Positions 1 to 11,539 of a stretch of 64,000 nt of DNA are shown here, one piece after another. Origin of the DNA: Dryococelus australis (Eukaryota > Arthropoda > Insecta > Phasmatodea > Phasmatidae); assembly GCA_029891345.1 (NCBI GenBank), contig CM057000.1, positions 134,505,663 through 134,569,662 of the forward strand, given 5' to 3'. Within the stretch, counting starts at the first letter, position 1, and each line of letters starts with the position of its first letter. A program made the position numbers and the translations under genes. The notes beneath the pieces are model-generated. The model had not been told where the DNA came from, searched no databases, and saw only the letters and a program-made list of their open reading frames with translations.

Positions 1-2499
1 GTCGTTATTGCAGAGTTATATTCTACTGTGATTTCTTTATTGTTTAGATTTTCCAGGTATTACTGCTAGATATGGAAGTGGATATTTAGGGATTAACGTC
101 ACAATACTTCTAATCCTTCTTCTATTAATATGCATGTACACTGAGAACCGCGTATACGCTCAAGTTGATTATATTTGATTTTGCAGTGTTTGCATAATTT
201 CGCGCCACTTCACGTTTGCTGTCAGCCAAGGACCGTTTACCTTGGGGTTGAGCAGACTTCGCACACAGTTGATCGATAACAGGATCTGACTTACACGGTC
301 GACTTTCTAACGCGAGTTTCCGAACGAACAGAGTAATAATTTCACTCTGACCGGATCAACCCAGTTACTACAAAGTAAATGGCTAAAGAGACGCTGCTCT
401 ACGGTCGGCGAGACATCGTAATTGAGGAAGTGACTTTACGGCGAAGGAAAAGTCTCTGGAAGTGAGGAACAGTGTATAGGCACTTTTCAAAAAGTAGTGT
501 ACCTAGGTGAACCAAAGTGCACTTACAACGTACGCGTAAAGAGAAAATTAAACCAACAATGGCGTGAACATTTAAACTACGAAATAATGGTCACGGAAAT
601 GAAAACCAATATAACTTACGGCCATTAAACATAAAACCTAGTATATTTTCAGAATAATAATTTTATTTGCCGTCGTAATATTATAAGAATACGAAACATA
701 ATTTATTTTCTGCTAATCTCATAGAAATTTAGCGAACAACAGACATAAATTCTAGGAGATTATTTCGTACCTCATCTGAAGGAAAATATATTTTTGGACA
801 TCACACACACACACACACACACTTACATACATACGTGTGTATACATTTATAGAAATAATAAAATAGTTAAGATTTTACTGAACATCTTAACAAGTAGAGT
901 AGAGCAACATTTATCATTGCTGATGTCGAATTGAATGTAACACTGTGCATGCATTGGAATGTGATTAACCCGCAAATAATAATTTTAAGAAATTTGTGCT
1001 TTTGTATTTAATTATTATTTAGGGTGAGTTTTTTTTACACATATGATATATTGTTTACAGTCTGCCTTTAGTGCTACCGATGACATTCACTTTGTGACTA
1101 TTATGTCGGTAAAATCTACATCTGTAAAATATTTCTGGAAACTTAGATAATCTGAAATATCTAAGAATTTTAAATGCTGTAATAAAAGTAATCAAAATTA
1201 AAAACAAATGGAATCATAACCAAAATATATCCAAGCAAACACGAAACAATTTGATAGAGTAAAATATTTTTACAATAGATTTAATTAATTACTGAGTAAT
1301 ACACCCACGGTAGTTTACATTAAATATTATTTACTCCCTTGAAACTAAGTAAGTAAACATGCCAGGACAATTCTTGCGCTGAATTACGCTTACGTTGTTG
1401 TAAAGAATTATTTTTTATTAAAAAAGGCATTACGTTAGTGTGACGTCAGCTACTATAAACGTTAGAATATAGCGTCAATAATCTTAATGGTGTAATAAAC
1501 TAAGTGATCATGCAGTGAAATAAAAAATAACTGAAAAATCTAAAAATCTGAAGGGAATTTTTAAAATTAACCAGAAGCACATTTCAAGTTACAATAGAAA
1601 TGTGTACGGTTTGCAGATGTTCTTTTTTATTTATGAGACAAATCGTCAAACTTCAAAAATCATGCTTGAAGAGTTGGTTATTTGCTCGCCAGAATTACCC
1701 AGAATTTCACTAGCTGATAAATGTTAATGGATTTTTGAAACTGTATATAATTGCGAATGAAACAAAAAAAGATATTGTGGAGGCGTAAGGAGTTCCTCCT
1801 GAATAAAGGTTAGAATACAAATACAAAAATTGTAAGAAGCTCTGAAAGAAGTTGAGATTGCGGAGAAGAGAAATCAATTTTACTTACAGGGAAAGTTTAT
1901 TTTTCCACGTCAACACTCCCGGATTGTAAATGCCGCGTCACTCCTCCTCGCTTCGGGCGAAACCTGGCTTTACGAGCAAAAAAAAAACCTCACACCGACT
2001 CGACTTGCCGGGAGTTAAAATAACACAACTCCTGACAAAACTCTCTCCTAGATGCGAGAGAGACGGAAAATAATTGGAATGAGTAAGGAACGAAGATAAA
2101 AGGCAAAGAGAAGAATTGGTCCAGGACGGACTAAGGCTGGGGTAAGAGTTTTTCTTCCCTCTTCTCCAATCTCTCGCTTTTAAACATCTAGGAGCTCGTA
2201 GTCGGGCGTTGAAGTTATGGCCCCTGCAATCGATAACTTGAGCTCCCTATCCGCTGCTGGACTACGTTCTTCTTCCGCGCAGATTGTACTCAAAACTGCG
2301 TAGCTTTCCAGGGGCCGGCAGGTGTACTGATGAGCGCCGCCTATCTGTCGCGCGAATTGCGTTGCACATTGTTCGAGATCCGCGTTTTTATTAATGAAAC
2401 CACCTAACGTGTTCCCATTATACCGATATACGTAAACACTCTTCAGACGAGCGACGAATAACATTCTGAAGGCGGCGCAGATATTATAAATACTGTAGG
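1..2499. other. Intergenic, no gene seen
   Basis: AT-rich sequence with the (CA)n tract at 802. A small inverted pair AACACTCCCGG / CCGGGAGTT at 1912 and 2010 was noted. The 94-codon - strand frame at 2180-2464 has no family motifs. Confidence 0.5.
802..822. repeat. (CA)n microsatellite
   Basis: About ten CA units, followed by ACATACATAC at 825-834. Confidence 0.9.
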
Positions 2500-2818
2500 T
2501 AGTGTTGGGATAATCACTGGTAGAATAATCGACTATTCGATTATATTAAAACAATTCGATTATTCACGATTACTTAAACAAAACAAAATATTGCAGATGC
2601 CTAAATTTTTCACATTTGTTAAAAATGTAAGAAATAAACAGGAAATTGGTGTGAATAGTATTAAACAAATTTATATAAATATACAATATTTGCGGTCAAT
2701 TTTTATGCACGGATTAGAACAAGACAATCGACTTTTTTTCCCGATTACTTATTCGATTAAAAAAATAATCGTAATTGATTCATTCCAATTATAATATTAC
2801 GGTATTAACCCATCACTA
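2500..2818. mobile_element. hAT-like MITE
   Basis: Ends TAGTGTTGGGATAAT and ATTAACCCATCACTA are inverted with 13 of 15 bases matching and resemble hAT termini (C/TAGTG-TGGG). The interior contains several ATCGATTATTCGATTA-like stretches on both sides. No 8-bp target duplication is visible, so the assignment is tentative. 319 bp. Confidence 0.5.
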
Positions 2819-2929
2819 AGTCGCTATTCTCGTGTCCTCCAGCATGGCTGAAAGCGGCTTTTTCGTACGGCTGTTTTTCAAGATTATACTGGTCGGAAAA
2901 GTGGAAAACCCATTATAGTTACTCGCGCT

Positions 2930-3135
2930 GAAATTTACTGCAAATATTCCATCCAATAAAATGATACAGGGTCATCGCTTAAAGTCCTATAGGTACACGC
3001 AGCATGGCGAGAATATTGCACGCCAGTACAGGGCCTTTCGTATATGAAGAAAAAAATGGGGGGGGGGGGGGCACTAAACAAGCGTGTCAGTGTAGCCCTT
3101 ATTGCTCCCTTTCTTCTCTGTCTCAAACACACAAA
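2930..3135 (+). repeat. Repeat D, sharing its 3' part with repeat R
   Basis: CCATCCAATAAAATGATACAGGG, GTCCTATAGGTACACGCAGC and ATTGCACGCCAGTACAGGGCC match 48775-48965. The final CTTATTGCTCCCTTTCTTC resembles the end of module A. A 13-G run interrupts it at about 3058. Confidence 0.5.
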
Positions 3136-3244
3136 AACAAGTTCCAGGGTACGCGGTGCCCTTAAGGAGTGGTTTCGAAGCATCGTAACATACGTGTCTG
3201 CTCTTACTCACATCATGTCAAAAGCGTTAACGCTGGGATGGACA

Positions 3245-3672
3245 CACGTGGGACCCCCGCTTCCAAGGTCAAGAAACGAGGGAGCGATACGGGCGACAGT
3301 TACACGCATGCCTAGTGCCTCATCGCTCCTACGTGCAAGGCGTACAGTGTTTCCGTCGTAACGCTGTGCTGTGCGAATTATATCTGTAACAGTGGGGTTT
3401 TATTACACGCGATGAAAGACCACAGATTAAACTACGACAGTATCTTTGTACTTTTCTCTTGCCACTAAATGAAACTGCATAGGCAAGCTTTAAATATGCC
3501 ATATATGACCATTGTCACGATTTTTTTTCTCTCCAAGAGTTCGTTTAATATGACCAAATTTAAAAAAAATATGCGCATAGATAATTGTTTGTCATATTTT
3601 CTGATTTAAAAAAAAGTCGTATTTACAGAACATTTATTTACCGAGATACGTTTATTCGCGCAAACGTCACAA
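3245..3672 (-). repeat. Dispersed repeat R, module A
   Basis: Matches the + strand copies at 14215, 34485 and 59648 in reverse. Shared blocks: GTTTGCGCGAATA, ATCTCGGTAAATAAATGTTCTG, AAGCTTGCCTATGCAGTTT, GCGTGTAATAAAACCCCAC, CTTGCACGTAGGAGCGATGAGG and TTGACCTTGGA. About 430 bp, no coding capacity. Classification unknown. Confidence 0.6.
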
Positions 3673-4361
3673 AAAAAAAAAAAAACTAGCGTCCATCCCA
3701 CAGTTAAGCATATCCCGACCGACTTTTACTTACGGTCTCAGGTATCTCAAACAAGAAATTGTTTTTACGCGTAACGTACGTAATTCTACACTATGCTTGA
3801 TCGTTTTAACAACCGATGATCTGTAGGTTTCGTGTTCGGTTGCAGTGACACTGTCACATGCATCGCTTACCTTCACCTGTCCTGCTCGTGCGAGGGAAGG
3901 AGAGTGAGAAGGTCAAGGAAGTAACCCGAGAGCGCACGTGTGTTTTTCAAAGGCGTGCCGCCGCGATAAGTCCACCGCGACGCACACGCTCCTGATATTC
4001 AGCGGATTGGATTTCTCTGCGGTCATCCACGAAAGAATGTTCTGGCCAATGTTCTAGCTTCTCTCGGCGATACTCGGGGTGCCGGGGGAACCTTCCATGT
4101 GGGGATGGAGAGACTATTCAAGCAGACGACGAACCAGCAGAGCGACGAGTGGCGACGTAAGCGACCAGCGGGATTGAAGTCTGCGGACTGCGAGCATCGG
4201 CGCAGTGAAGGTTGTGACTGGCGGACGGGACTACTGAACTGGATGTGTGGGTGTAAAATATCTGTTAGATGCCAATAGACAGACTGAGCATGTGTAAATA
4301 ATGAGTGTGAACCAACATGAAGACATTACATATTGCGCTCGCTGAGAATTACATGGGTAAG

Positions 4362-4780
4362 GGCTGTTCACGATAAAGTGAGCACTTTCGAAATCAACAT
4401 TAGAAAAAAGTCACTGTCCCTGCCTGCATATATTCTAACTGGAGCACTGAGTAACACGTGTCCAGTAATGTTGGTAATGAAGGATGGAAACTAGTTCCAT
4501 ATGTTAATGTCGAATAACAAGTGTCAAGTAACTGTTGGCGATAACTTAAATTATTTCTTACGCTGTCTGTTTTTTTAATGCATCAAAGTGTAAAAATGTA
4601 AACAGAATTGCAAGATATTAATTTTTCTAATGATATCACAGTTTCACTTGACCAACGCATGAATTAAGTGATGAGTTCAATGGCAATGTTAATTTTACAT
4701 ACGGCGGAAGAATACACAACGTGCATACAAGTAGATCTTAAGCAGGGCTTCCAAAAATGCTCATTTTACCGTAAACAGCC
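4362..4780. mobile_element. MITE family A, full copy
   Basis: The termini are inverted: GGCTGTTCACGATAAAGTGAG at the left and TGCTCATTTTACCGTAAACAGCC at the right. Interior landmarks shared by all A copies are CACTGCCC/GTCCCTGCCTGCATATATT, TAACACGTGTCCAGTAATGTTGG and ACAACGTGCATACAAGTAGATC. About 420 bp with no coding capacity. It abuts the fold-back element that begins at 4793. Confidence 0.8.
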
Positions 4781-4792
4781 TCTAATAGTGGG

Positions 4793-5188
4793 TATACAGG
4801 CTGATTCTCAATTAAACCGACAAACTTTGGGAGGTGATTCTTCATGAAAAAGTAAAAGGAAAACATATGTGACACTTTATACCTAAACCGAATATTAAGG
4901 GAGGTATGAGCCCTTAAAAAAACGAGATTTTAAGCCTCATTTGTGCAAAGTATCGGCTCTTATATTGAAGGTCCCAATAACATGCAATAATGTTCCGAGA
5001 GTTGTCATTGTATTTTACTTCGTTACCGATATTTTGCACAAATACGGTTTAAAACCTCATTTTTTAAGGGCTGATACCTCCCTTAATATTCTGTTTCGGT
5101 ACAAAGTGTCACATATGTTTACTTTTTACTTTTTCATGAAGAATCACCTCCCGAAGTTTGTTGGTGTAATTTCTAGTCAGCCTGTATA
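4793..5188. mobile_element. Fold-back element with ~150-bp inverted arms
   Basis: Starts TATACAGGCTGATTCTC and ends GTCAGCCTGTATA. The arms contain GGGAGGTGATTCTTCATGAA, ACATATGTGACACTTTATACC and ATATTAAGGGAGGTATGAGC in one direction and their complement in the other. They flank a ~100-bp centre (GTTCCGAGAGTTGTCATTG). About 396 bp, probably TA-flanked and non-coding. The second copy is at 50103. Confidence 0.8.
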
Positions 5189-5221
5189 CAGTTTATTGAG
5201 CAAATAAAGGCCGCGTAAATA

Positions 5222-5317
5222 AATAATTTATCAAATTTATTTATTTATTTTTATTAAGATCTCCATCCCTCACGAACTCGCATATGACCCTCTGGCGTCT
5301 TGTAACAATATGAACCA
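5222..5317 (-). mobile_element. Terminal fragment of the same LTR-like fossil
   Basis: On the - strand it begins TGTTACAAGACGCC and continues CGAGTTCGTGAGGGATGGAG and TTAATAAAAATAAATAAAT, matching the first ~75-95 bp of the LTR-like element at 19822. Only this terminal piece is visible here. Confidence 0.5.
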
Positions 5318-5327
5318 TTCGTCAAGA

Positions 5328-5609
5328 CCTGCAAAATTCGCGTTATTATTTGGGGACACGTTAAGACTTTTAACAAATGTACCTTTTCAATGCCTTGTCA
5401 TTAGACCGTAGTTTATTTGACACGCCCTGGGTAACTATCCACCAGTAAATGAACACTTCACAATTGCGTAGTCCAGTCACATGCAGATCACTCAGAACGG
5501 GCGTGTCTTCAGATGTATCATGCTGCCAATAGAGAAACGAAGTCATCAGAAGCATATACAGCACAGTGAAGTTCAGCCTAACACGAAATAATAACGCAAA
5601 TTTTTCAGG
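5328..5609. mobile_element. MITE family B, full copy
   Basis: Inverted termini: CCTGCAAAATTCGCGTTATT at 5328 and AATAATAACGCAAATTTTTCAGG ending at 5609. Interior blocks ATTTGACACGCCCTGGGTAAC and AGTAAATGAACACTTCACAAT recur in other copies. It is 282 bp and non-coding. Confidence 0.75.
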
Positions 5610-6748
5610 TACCTAACCATTCATAACCTGTAAAAGGAGCACAGTTGACGAATTATCTTCCCACACAGAATAGCATTGGGTATTGAACCTCTCAGTGTAC
5701 AGTTCCGTCCAAAAATAACATCCATACACAAATACAAGTCTTATGTTGTGCCAACAGTATTGATCTTATACTACAGTAGTATTTTTTTATAAGCGAGGTC
5801 GTCAGTAACTAATGTTGCTTTTAATGTAATATTACATTCTTTGTAAATTTTTTTTATTAAGTACTTTAACAAAATTACCTCCGTACTGTACTGCAAACAT
5901 TAAGATCGTTGTTTGTGGTGGTGGAACAAATTTCGTTTTTAATTAATTTCAGCTCTCGTGTAAGACTTCTCTTGTATTTACTTCAGTTTAAAACAACATT
6001 TCGATGTAAAATAAATGAAGTACAATTATTTTGTCACAAAAATAAATATTGCGGACGAACAAAAAAACTAAGGCAGGCGGGAGAAGCGAACCCGCTTTTT
6101 GTGCGCATTAGTGTTTATGACGTAATCAAAACAGCGCCTTTAACGTCACTGTTATTCATGCGATAGTAGCAAGTTATCAAAATGTTTTTAAAAATGTTAA
6201 TATGGAATAACACTGTGTTCTCTTTTTACCAAGAGAGCACATGATATTTTTCTTAATGTTTAGTATTGAACACTGTAATTGAAGCGGAAATTTTAGTTCT
6301 ATGGGAGTCATATTCAAGGATATTCACATTGATGTTTCACACGCTATTTGAACACAGAACCTTTCGTATATTAAAAGTCAACAAATTAGACTCGGAAGAA
6401 TTATTGCATCATAGAAAAAAAAATTCGTGTCAAGTTATTTTATCGCATATGCTGTGCTTATGAATAAAAATTGCATGTCAGTGCTTTTAACTTCAGAGTG
6501 ACCTTTTATGCTATCTCGCATACCTGTCAGCCTGTGATGTGACGTTCAAACCTGCTATGCCGAGAAGATATAGCCATCCAGTTATCTATATTTTATTAAC
6601 TACACCATCAAAAATGTAACTTAAAAAATCGCTTCCGTCACTTTTTCCTCCAATACAATATAAGTTCCTTCTAATGACTTCTGTAAATGCGATCGTTTTT
6701 CAACGTAGCTAGCAAGCTACACTCTTTCAGTGCTCTGAAATTTTGTCA

Positions 6749-6846
6749 GATAATGTTGATTTTACACACAGCTGAAGAATACACGATGCGTATGCAAGTA
6801 GATCTTACGCCGGGCTTTTCGAAAGTGCTCAGTTCACCGTGAATGG

Positions 6847-6848
<2 letters not shown>
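6749..6848. mobile_element. MITE family A, right-end fragment next to a (TA)n tract
   Basis: The last 100 bp of family A are present (GATGCGTATGCAAGTAGATC, then AAAGTGCTCAGTTCACCGTGAATGGCC), followed at once by a long (TA)n tract. The left part is missing or too diverged to see. Confidence 0.65.
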
Positions 6849-6918
<70 letters not shown>

Positions 6919-6922
6919 ATAC
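6849..6922. repeat. (TA)n microsatellite
   Basis: About 74 bp of nearly pure TA dinucleotides with one break near 6908. It begins exactly at the end of a MITE family A fragment. Length is likely polymorphic. Confidence 0.95.
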
Positions 6923-7020
6923 ACTGTGTGATGCGTAGGGAACTGGAAAAATTCGCGAGTTCAATGACCTGCAGGCTAGACTCTACAGTCTTATGTATAA
7001 TTATGCCGATATCAACTGCA

Positions 7021-7380
7021 CATTGGTTGCCTGCTGTCACAGCGGCAGGCGACTATTGGGACGGCGATCTCCAGGAGAGGTGCCATACACCGTGTGGACC
7101 AATGGCTAAAGTTATACAAACACACGTGTTTTGAATCCTAGCTTGTCCTGAAACGAATCCGCGAATTCTTCTGGTCTCTAACTATTGGTTGCTTGTTGCC
7201 ACAGTGGAGGATGATGATTTCGACGTTCATTTTACTATGTGTTTCTCATTGGCCCAGGGTTCTCCAGGAGGTGCCTTAACACCGCGTCGACCAACGGCAA
7301 AGGTGACACAAACGCAAGAGTTCCCCAACTCTAGCTTGTCCCATGATTAATCCGCGAATTTTTCCGGGCCTCTAGCGAAG
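7021..7380 (+). repeat. Tandem pair of ~165-190-bp units related to MITE B ends
   Basis: Two consecutive units share ATTGGTTGCCTGCTGTC / ATTGGTTGCTTGTTGCC at the start, CTCCAGGAGAGGTGCCATAC / CTCCAGGAGGTGCCTTAAC in the middle, and TAGCTTGTCCTGAAACGAATCC / TAGCTTGTCCCATGATTAATCC at the end. The second unit starts near 7185. No coding content. Confidence 0.6.
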
Positions 7381-7760
7381 CGAGCTCGCCAAGGAAAGAG
7401 CGGGTGTGCGTGTTAGCACACGAGAGACGTCGACCCCACAGTAAAGTCGCAGGACCTGGAACGCCCTGCGAGTGATCAGTTCATTAGTCGCGATGCGATC
7501 GCATAACTCAAGGGGCTCCCAGGAGACCCGGGGACGACGACGATGATCTGCGCGGGTAAGGGGGGGGGGAGAAGAGGGGAGCAGGAGATGACGAACAATG
7601 GTCCAGACCCAGATGCTATTATGCCCCGCCGGAGTAGACGGCAGGGGTAGTGTCGGCGAGGAAGGGGTGTGGGGCTGGATAGCTGGCTCATTAGCCAGCC
7701 GGGTCAAGTATCGAAGGGCAAGCGCTCCCACAACTCACCGGCTGGATCAATGCTGTGTGG
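7381..7760. other. GC-rich segment after the tandem repeat
   Basis: CpG-rich sequence with G runs at 7560 and 7768 and GACGACGACGATGATC. Open frames on both strands lack known motifs. Nothing else recognisable. Confidence 0.3.
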
Positions 7761-7968
7761 AAAAGGGGTTGGGGGGGGGGGGGACAGTTTCCTCAGACAG
7801 TAGCACCTCCGGCAGACCTCAAACGACGCACGCCCAAGACGCTGTTCCGTTTAGTATTGCATGTAACATGTACAATGTAAAAAAAAAAAAAAATTCATGT
7901 AAACCTCCTCAACTTTAATAGAAGTTCTTAACCTCTACAGTGTATGGAAATTGTATTACTAGATATAT

Positions 7969-8388
7969 GCTGTTCACGGTAGTGAGCGCTTTTGAAATCA
8001 ACCTTAGAAAAAAGTCACTGCCCTTACCTGCGTATATTATAATGGGCGCACTGAGTGACATGTGCCTAGTAAAGTTGGTAACGGTTGATGGGAAGTAGTT
8101 CAATATCTTAACGCCGAACAAAATGTGTTAAGAAACCATTTGTGAGAATTTAAATTATTTATTTCGCTTTCTGTTTTTATTAATGCAGCGAAGTGTAAAA
8201 ATTAGCAAATTTGTAAAAAAAAAAATTACTTTTATAATAAATACCACAATTTTACTTGTCCGATGCATGAATAAAGTGATAAGGCCCATGGAAATGTTAA
8301 TTTTGCACAAGGCGGAAGAATACACAACGTGCACACAAATAGATCTTAAGCAGGGCTTTCAAAAGTGCTAATTTTATCGTGAACAGCC
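7969..8388. mobile_element. MITE family A, full copy
   Basis: The copy runs from GCTGTTCACGGTAGTGAGCG to AAAAGTGCTAATTTTATCGTGAACAGCC, with the same interior as the 4362 copy (GTCACTGCCCTTACCTGCGT, ACAACGTGCACACAAATAGATC). It is flanked by TA-rich sequence. MITE family B sequence follows directly. Confidence 0.8.
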
Positions 8389-8390
8389 CA

Positions 8391-8935
8391 TACCTGCAAA
8401 ATTCGCGCCGAAGTTCAAACACGTGCACATGTGCAGCAAAGAAGAGGCTCGGAAATTTCGCGGATACATCTGAGGACAAGTTAAACTGCATTCGCGTATA
8501 AACATGTGCTTGTGCGTCCATTGGAGCGTAGTTTGTTGGACACGCCCCGAACGACTTTGAACCAATAACGAACCTACACGAACCGACGAATCCTGCGTGA
8601 CCTGGTCTCGCGTTAACGTGGAGAAACAGCCGGTGAACTAACTGATGCCCGAATGCATACAGGATCGTGGAGTCTAGCTTGTTGACGAATGAACCCGCGA
8701 CATATCCTGGTCTCTAGCAATAAGTATGTCACTGAACCGTACTTTATTTGACACGTCATGGGTTAACTCTGCGCCAGTTAATGAACACTCCACAATTGTG
8801 AAATCCAGTATAAAAAGGCGTGTCTTCACATCTACGCAGCAGTAAATGGAGAACCGACGCCAGCTCGAGTATATACAATACTGAGAAATTCAGCCTGATG
8901 CCAAATAATAACGCAAATTTTACATGTCTCCAGGT
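8391..8935. mobile_element. Cluster of MITE family B sequence
   Basis: It begins TACCTGCAAAATTCGCGCC and includes GTTGGACACGCCCCGAACG. A second unit follows (ACTTTATTTGACACGTCATGG, CAGTTAATGAACACTCCACAA) and ends AAATAATAACGCAAATTTTAC near 8925. At least two overlapping or tandem B-type units are present. The internal boundary lies near 8680-8715. Confidence 0.55.
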
Positions 8936-9099
8936 ACTACACATCGGGCTGGAAATATGGGAACGTTTAGCATCATTACTATACAAAGTTGGGAACTTCC
9001 CTGTGTATCTGGCTGTTGCCTGGGTGACTGTAAGAACGTTACCGTGGATGTATGGCGAAAATATTTCACCATTCGCGCTTTGTCACTGTATGTATACAT

Positions 9100-9720
9100 G
9101 TTATGGTAAATCTACAGGCGATTTCTTAGCTTGTACGCCTTTCGCGAATAATATAGTTAATTCGCTGTTACTTCGCACATCTTTAAAACAAACCTTTGAA
9201 AATTTGTATTCTAAATATTTCTATGTCATGTATTGGGCCGCCTGTTTTTTGGGAAGAGATTTACGCGGAGGCTAGACTTCAATTAACTACGTGAACCCTT
9301 GTAGGCTTCACTTGACTGTTGGTATGGCCGCCTGGCTTTGTGCGAAGGCAGTCTGTTAAACGGGTGAGCCGACCAGAATTAACTCTTTCAGATTGGCTAC
9401 TGACCTTTCGTGATTCGCGGGCAGACAGATAAGACACTTAACAATTCAAACTATCCAATCGCGAAAGTGGTTCTGAACTGAAGAGCGTTGGAACACAGCT
9501 TGTCCTGAAATCTTTTCGTAGAAAACAGGTGCCTCTACAAGAGTTTTATACTCGCCTTTACTTATATTACATCTATAAAATAAAATATTTCAATTATAAT
9601 TAATACAAATAAAAACAAAGAGAAAATATGTATGTTGGTAACGCCTATTAAGAAATATTTCTTATGCAAAATTATAATTGACGGAGTGAACACGATTGCG
9701 ATATGTTGTTACTTTTCTAG
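9100..9720 (+). repeat. Dispersed repeat related to 16420-16760
   Basis: TTAAAACAAACCTTTGAAAA and CTAAATATTTCTATGTCATGTAT correspond to TTAAATCAAACCTTTGAAAA and CTAAATATGCCATGTATCC near 16475-16550. GTTGGTAACGCCTATTAAGAAAT corresponds to GTTGGTAGCATCTAGTAAGAAAT near 16683. No coding content; family unknown. Confidence 0.45.
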
Positions 9721-9967
9721 TATCAGTTATTATTTGTTTGTACGAGGTGAAGGGATAGCCTGGAAGTTGAACTTTAGAGGGAACTTAGAAAATTAGGAAG
9801 TAACTTAGAATGAACTATAGCGAGTTAAATAATAAAAATAATTATCTCTTGCTTACGAAGGAAATAAAAATGTGATGGTGACCACCTGTTTGAAAGTATT
9901 TTACGGTAAAAGTGTTTAGTAGGAGAGACACTCGATCATGAACTTACGTAATTCCTTCGTAACTTAG

Positions 9968-10222
9968 GGGCCGTGGCGGCTGAGTGGTTAGCCTGCCCGC
10001 CTCCCAACAAGGCGGACCGGGTTCAAACCGGGTCTCTCCTAGATTTTCGCACGCGGAGGAATCGTGCTGGACGATGCAGCTGGTCGGCGGGTTTTCTACG
10101 GGATCTCCCGTTTCCCCCGCTCTTTCATTCCGACGTTTCTCCATACTCACAACAATCGCCCTAGTCGGTTTCCAAGACCTCGCTCTTAAGAGCCACCCAA
10201 ATTTCTTCACTCACTCTTCAAT
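9968..10222 (+). mobile_element. tRNA-derived SINE, full-length with target duplication
   Basis: The head reads as a tRNA-like promoter: GGCTGAGTGGTTAG as A box and GGGTTCAAACC as B box. A body follows (AATCGTGCTGGACGATGC, GGGTTTTCTACGGGATCTCC, CATTCCGACGTTTCTCCATACTCAC). The tail ends in a short T/C-rich stretch without a long poly(A). Flanking direct repeats CTTCGTAACTTAG (9955-9967) and CTTCCTAACTTAG (10223-10235) match at 12 of 13 bases, marking retroposition and exact ends. The same family occurs at 19386, 38261, 42949 and 51412. Confidence 0.85.
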
Positions 10223-10723
10223 CTTCCTAACTTAGTTCTCAGAGTCACTAATCAGAAACCAATCTTGTAAATGCACAAAGAACATCTCAAGAGTTATTTC
10301 GAAATTCAGCACATTTTTTCTTTTCATTACTTTCATAGACATAACCTTAGTCAGAGTGTTCGTTATTATTTAATCAATTTCATCAGACACGAGAAAATAT
10401 GGATGAAACTTAAAACGTGAAAACTTCAAAAATTATGTCTGGCTGTCCTCTATGCCAGGTAAGCCTTGGTTTTTAATTCCAGGAGACGAATTTTTATTAC
10501 GAGGATTTGTAAAATAATGTCTAAGGTGTATGGGATCTCTCCACGATGAGGTCGATTCAGGCACTCGCACCAATCATATTATCGCCTCTATGTGAAAGGC
10601 ACTTGACTGGCATGTAGTACTTCGTTCGCAAACGCGCATGAATGAGACTTTCAGCTGCAACCATATAATTTTACTCTGGTATAATAATCATAATAAAGGT
10701 GTCCAGTACGTGGCTATACACAG

Positions 10724-11014
10724 AGACACGCAAAATTCGCTTTATTATTGTACATCGGTTTGAACTTCACAGTACTGTGTACAACAGAGACGGCGCCGTT
10801 TTTCCATTCGCTGCTGAATACATGTAAAGCCAAGCCCTTTCTGACTCATCCGCACGTGACTGGTGCACACAAATGTTAAGTGTTCATTTATTGGCGCAGA
10901 GTTACCGAGGGCGTGTTATATAAAATATGGCCCAATGAAAAAAAAAAAATTATTGCTAGAGTACATGTGTTTGAAGTTTAATGTGTCCCTAAATAATAAC
11001 ACGAATTTTGCAGG
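10724..11014. mobile_element. MITE family B, inverted copy
   Basis: ACACGCAAAATTCGCTTTATT at the left and AATAATAACACGAATTTTGCAGG at the right are the termini. The interior GTTAAGTGTTCATTTATTGGC and GGGCGTGTTATATAAAAT is the reverse complement of the 5328 copy. Confidence 0.7.
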
Positions 11015-11539
11015 TCTCTAGCTATACCACATTAACCTTTTGTCCTGCTGCGTTGCCTGCTGTCGTAAAGGTTATCCTTCGGCTTGTAGGCGAATGGCGT
11101 CCCAACCGTAGACTGTCAATGAGGTAAAGATCTCATTCGTTTTATGCGCATGTACCCAACACTGACCTACCCCAAAGAAACACAACTGTTTAAAGTCACT
11201 TGGTCAACAGTAACGAACAAGTTTGTGTATACCTTAATTTTCAAAAGACGATCAATTTTATATGAATAAAATATTTTCACCAATTTGAATTATATCAAAC
11301 TGCATTACAAATTGGTTAGAGGAATTATACAAACATCTCAAAGCACTTGTTTAGTAGACAGTGTTCTAACCTCAAATACAATCCACGCCATTTTTGATAG
11401 CCGTGTTGGCAGAAAATCCTTTCAATGTTGGGACACGGAGACTGGACTGGTTATGCGCAGCCAGCGAGATCGGTCGACCTGATTTTTTTTTATGGTTCCA
11501 AAATGTTTATGGCCAGTGACGCCATTCTGCTGGAGTGTG

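Noticed and set aside
8820-9275. 151-codon + strand open frame
   Set aside because: Its first third overlaps MITE family B sequence and the rest overlaps a dispersed repeat; no domain motif, so likely a chance frame.
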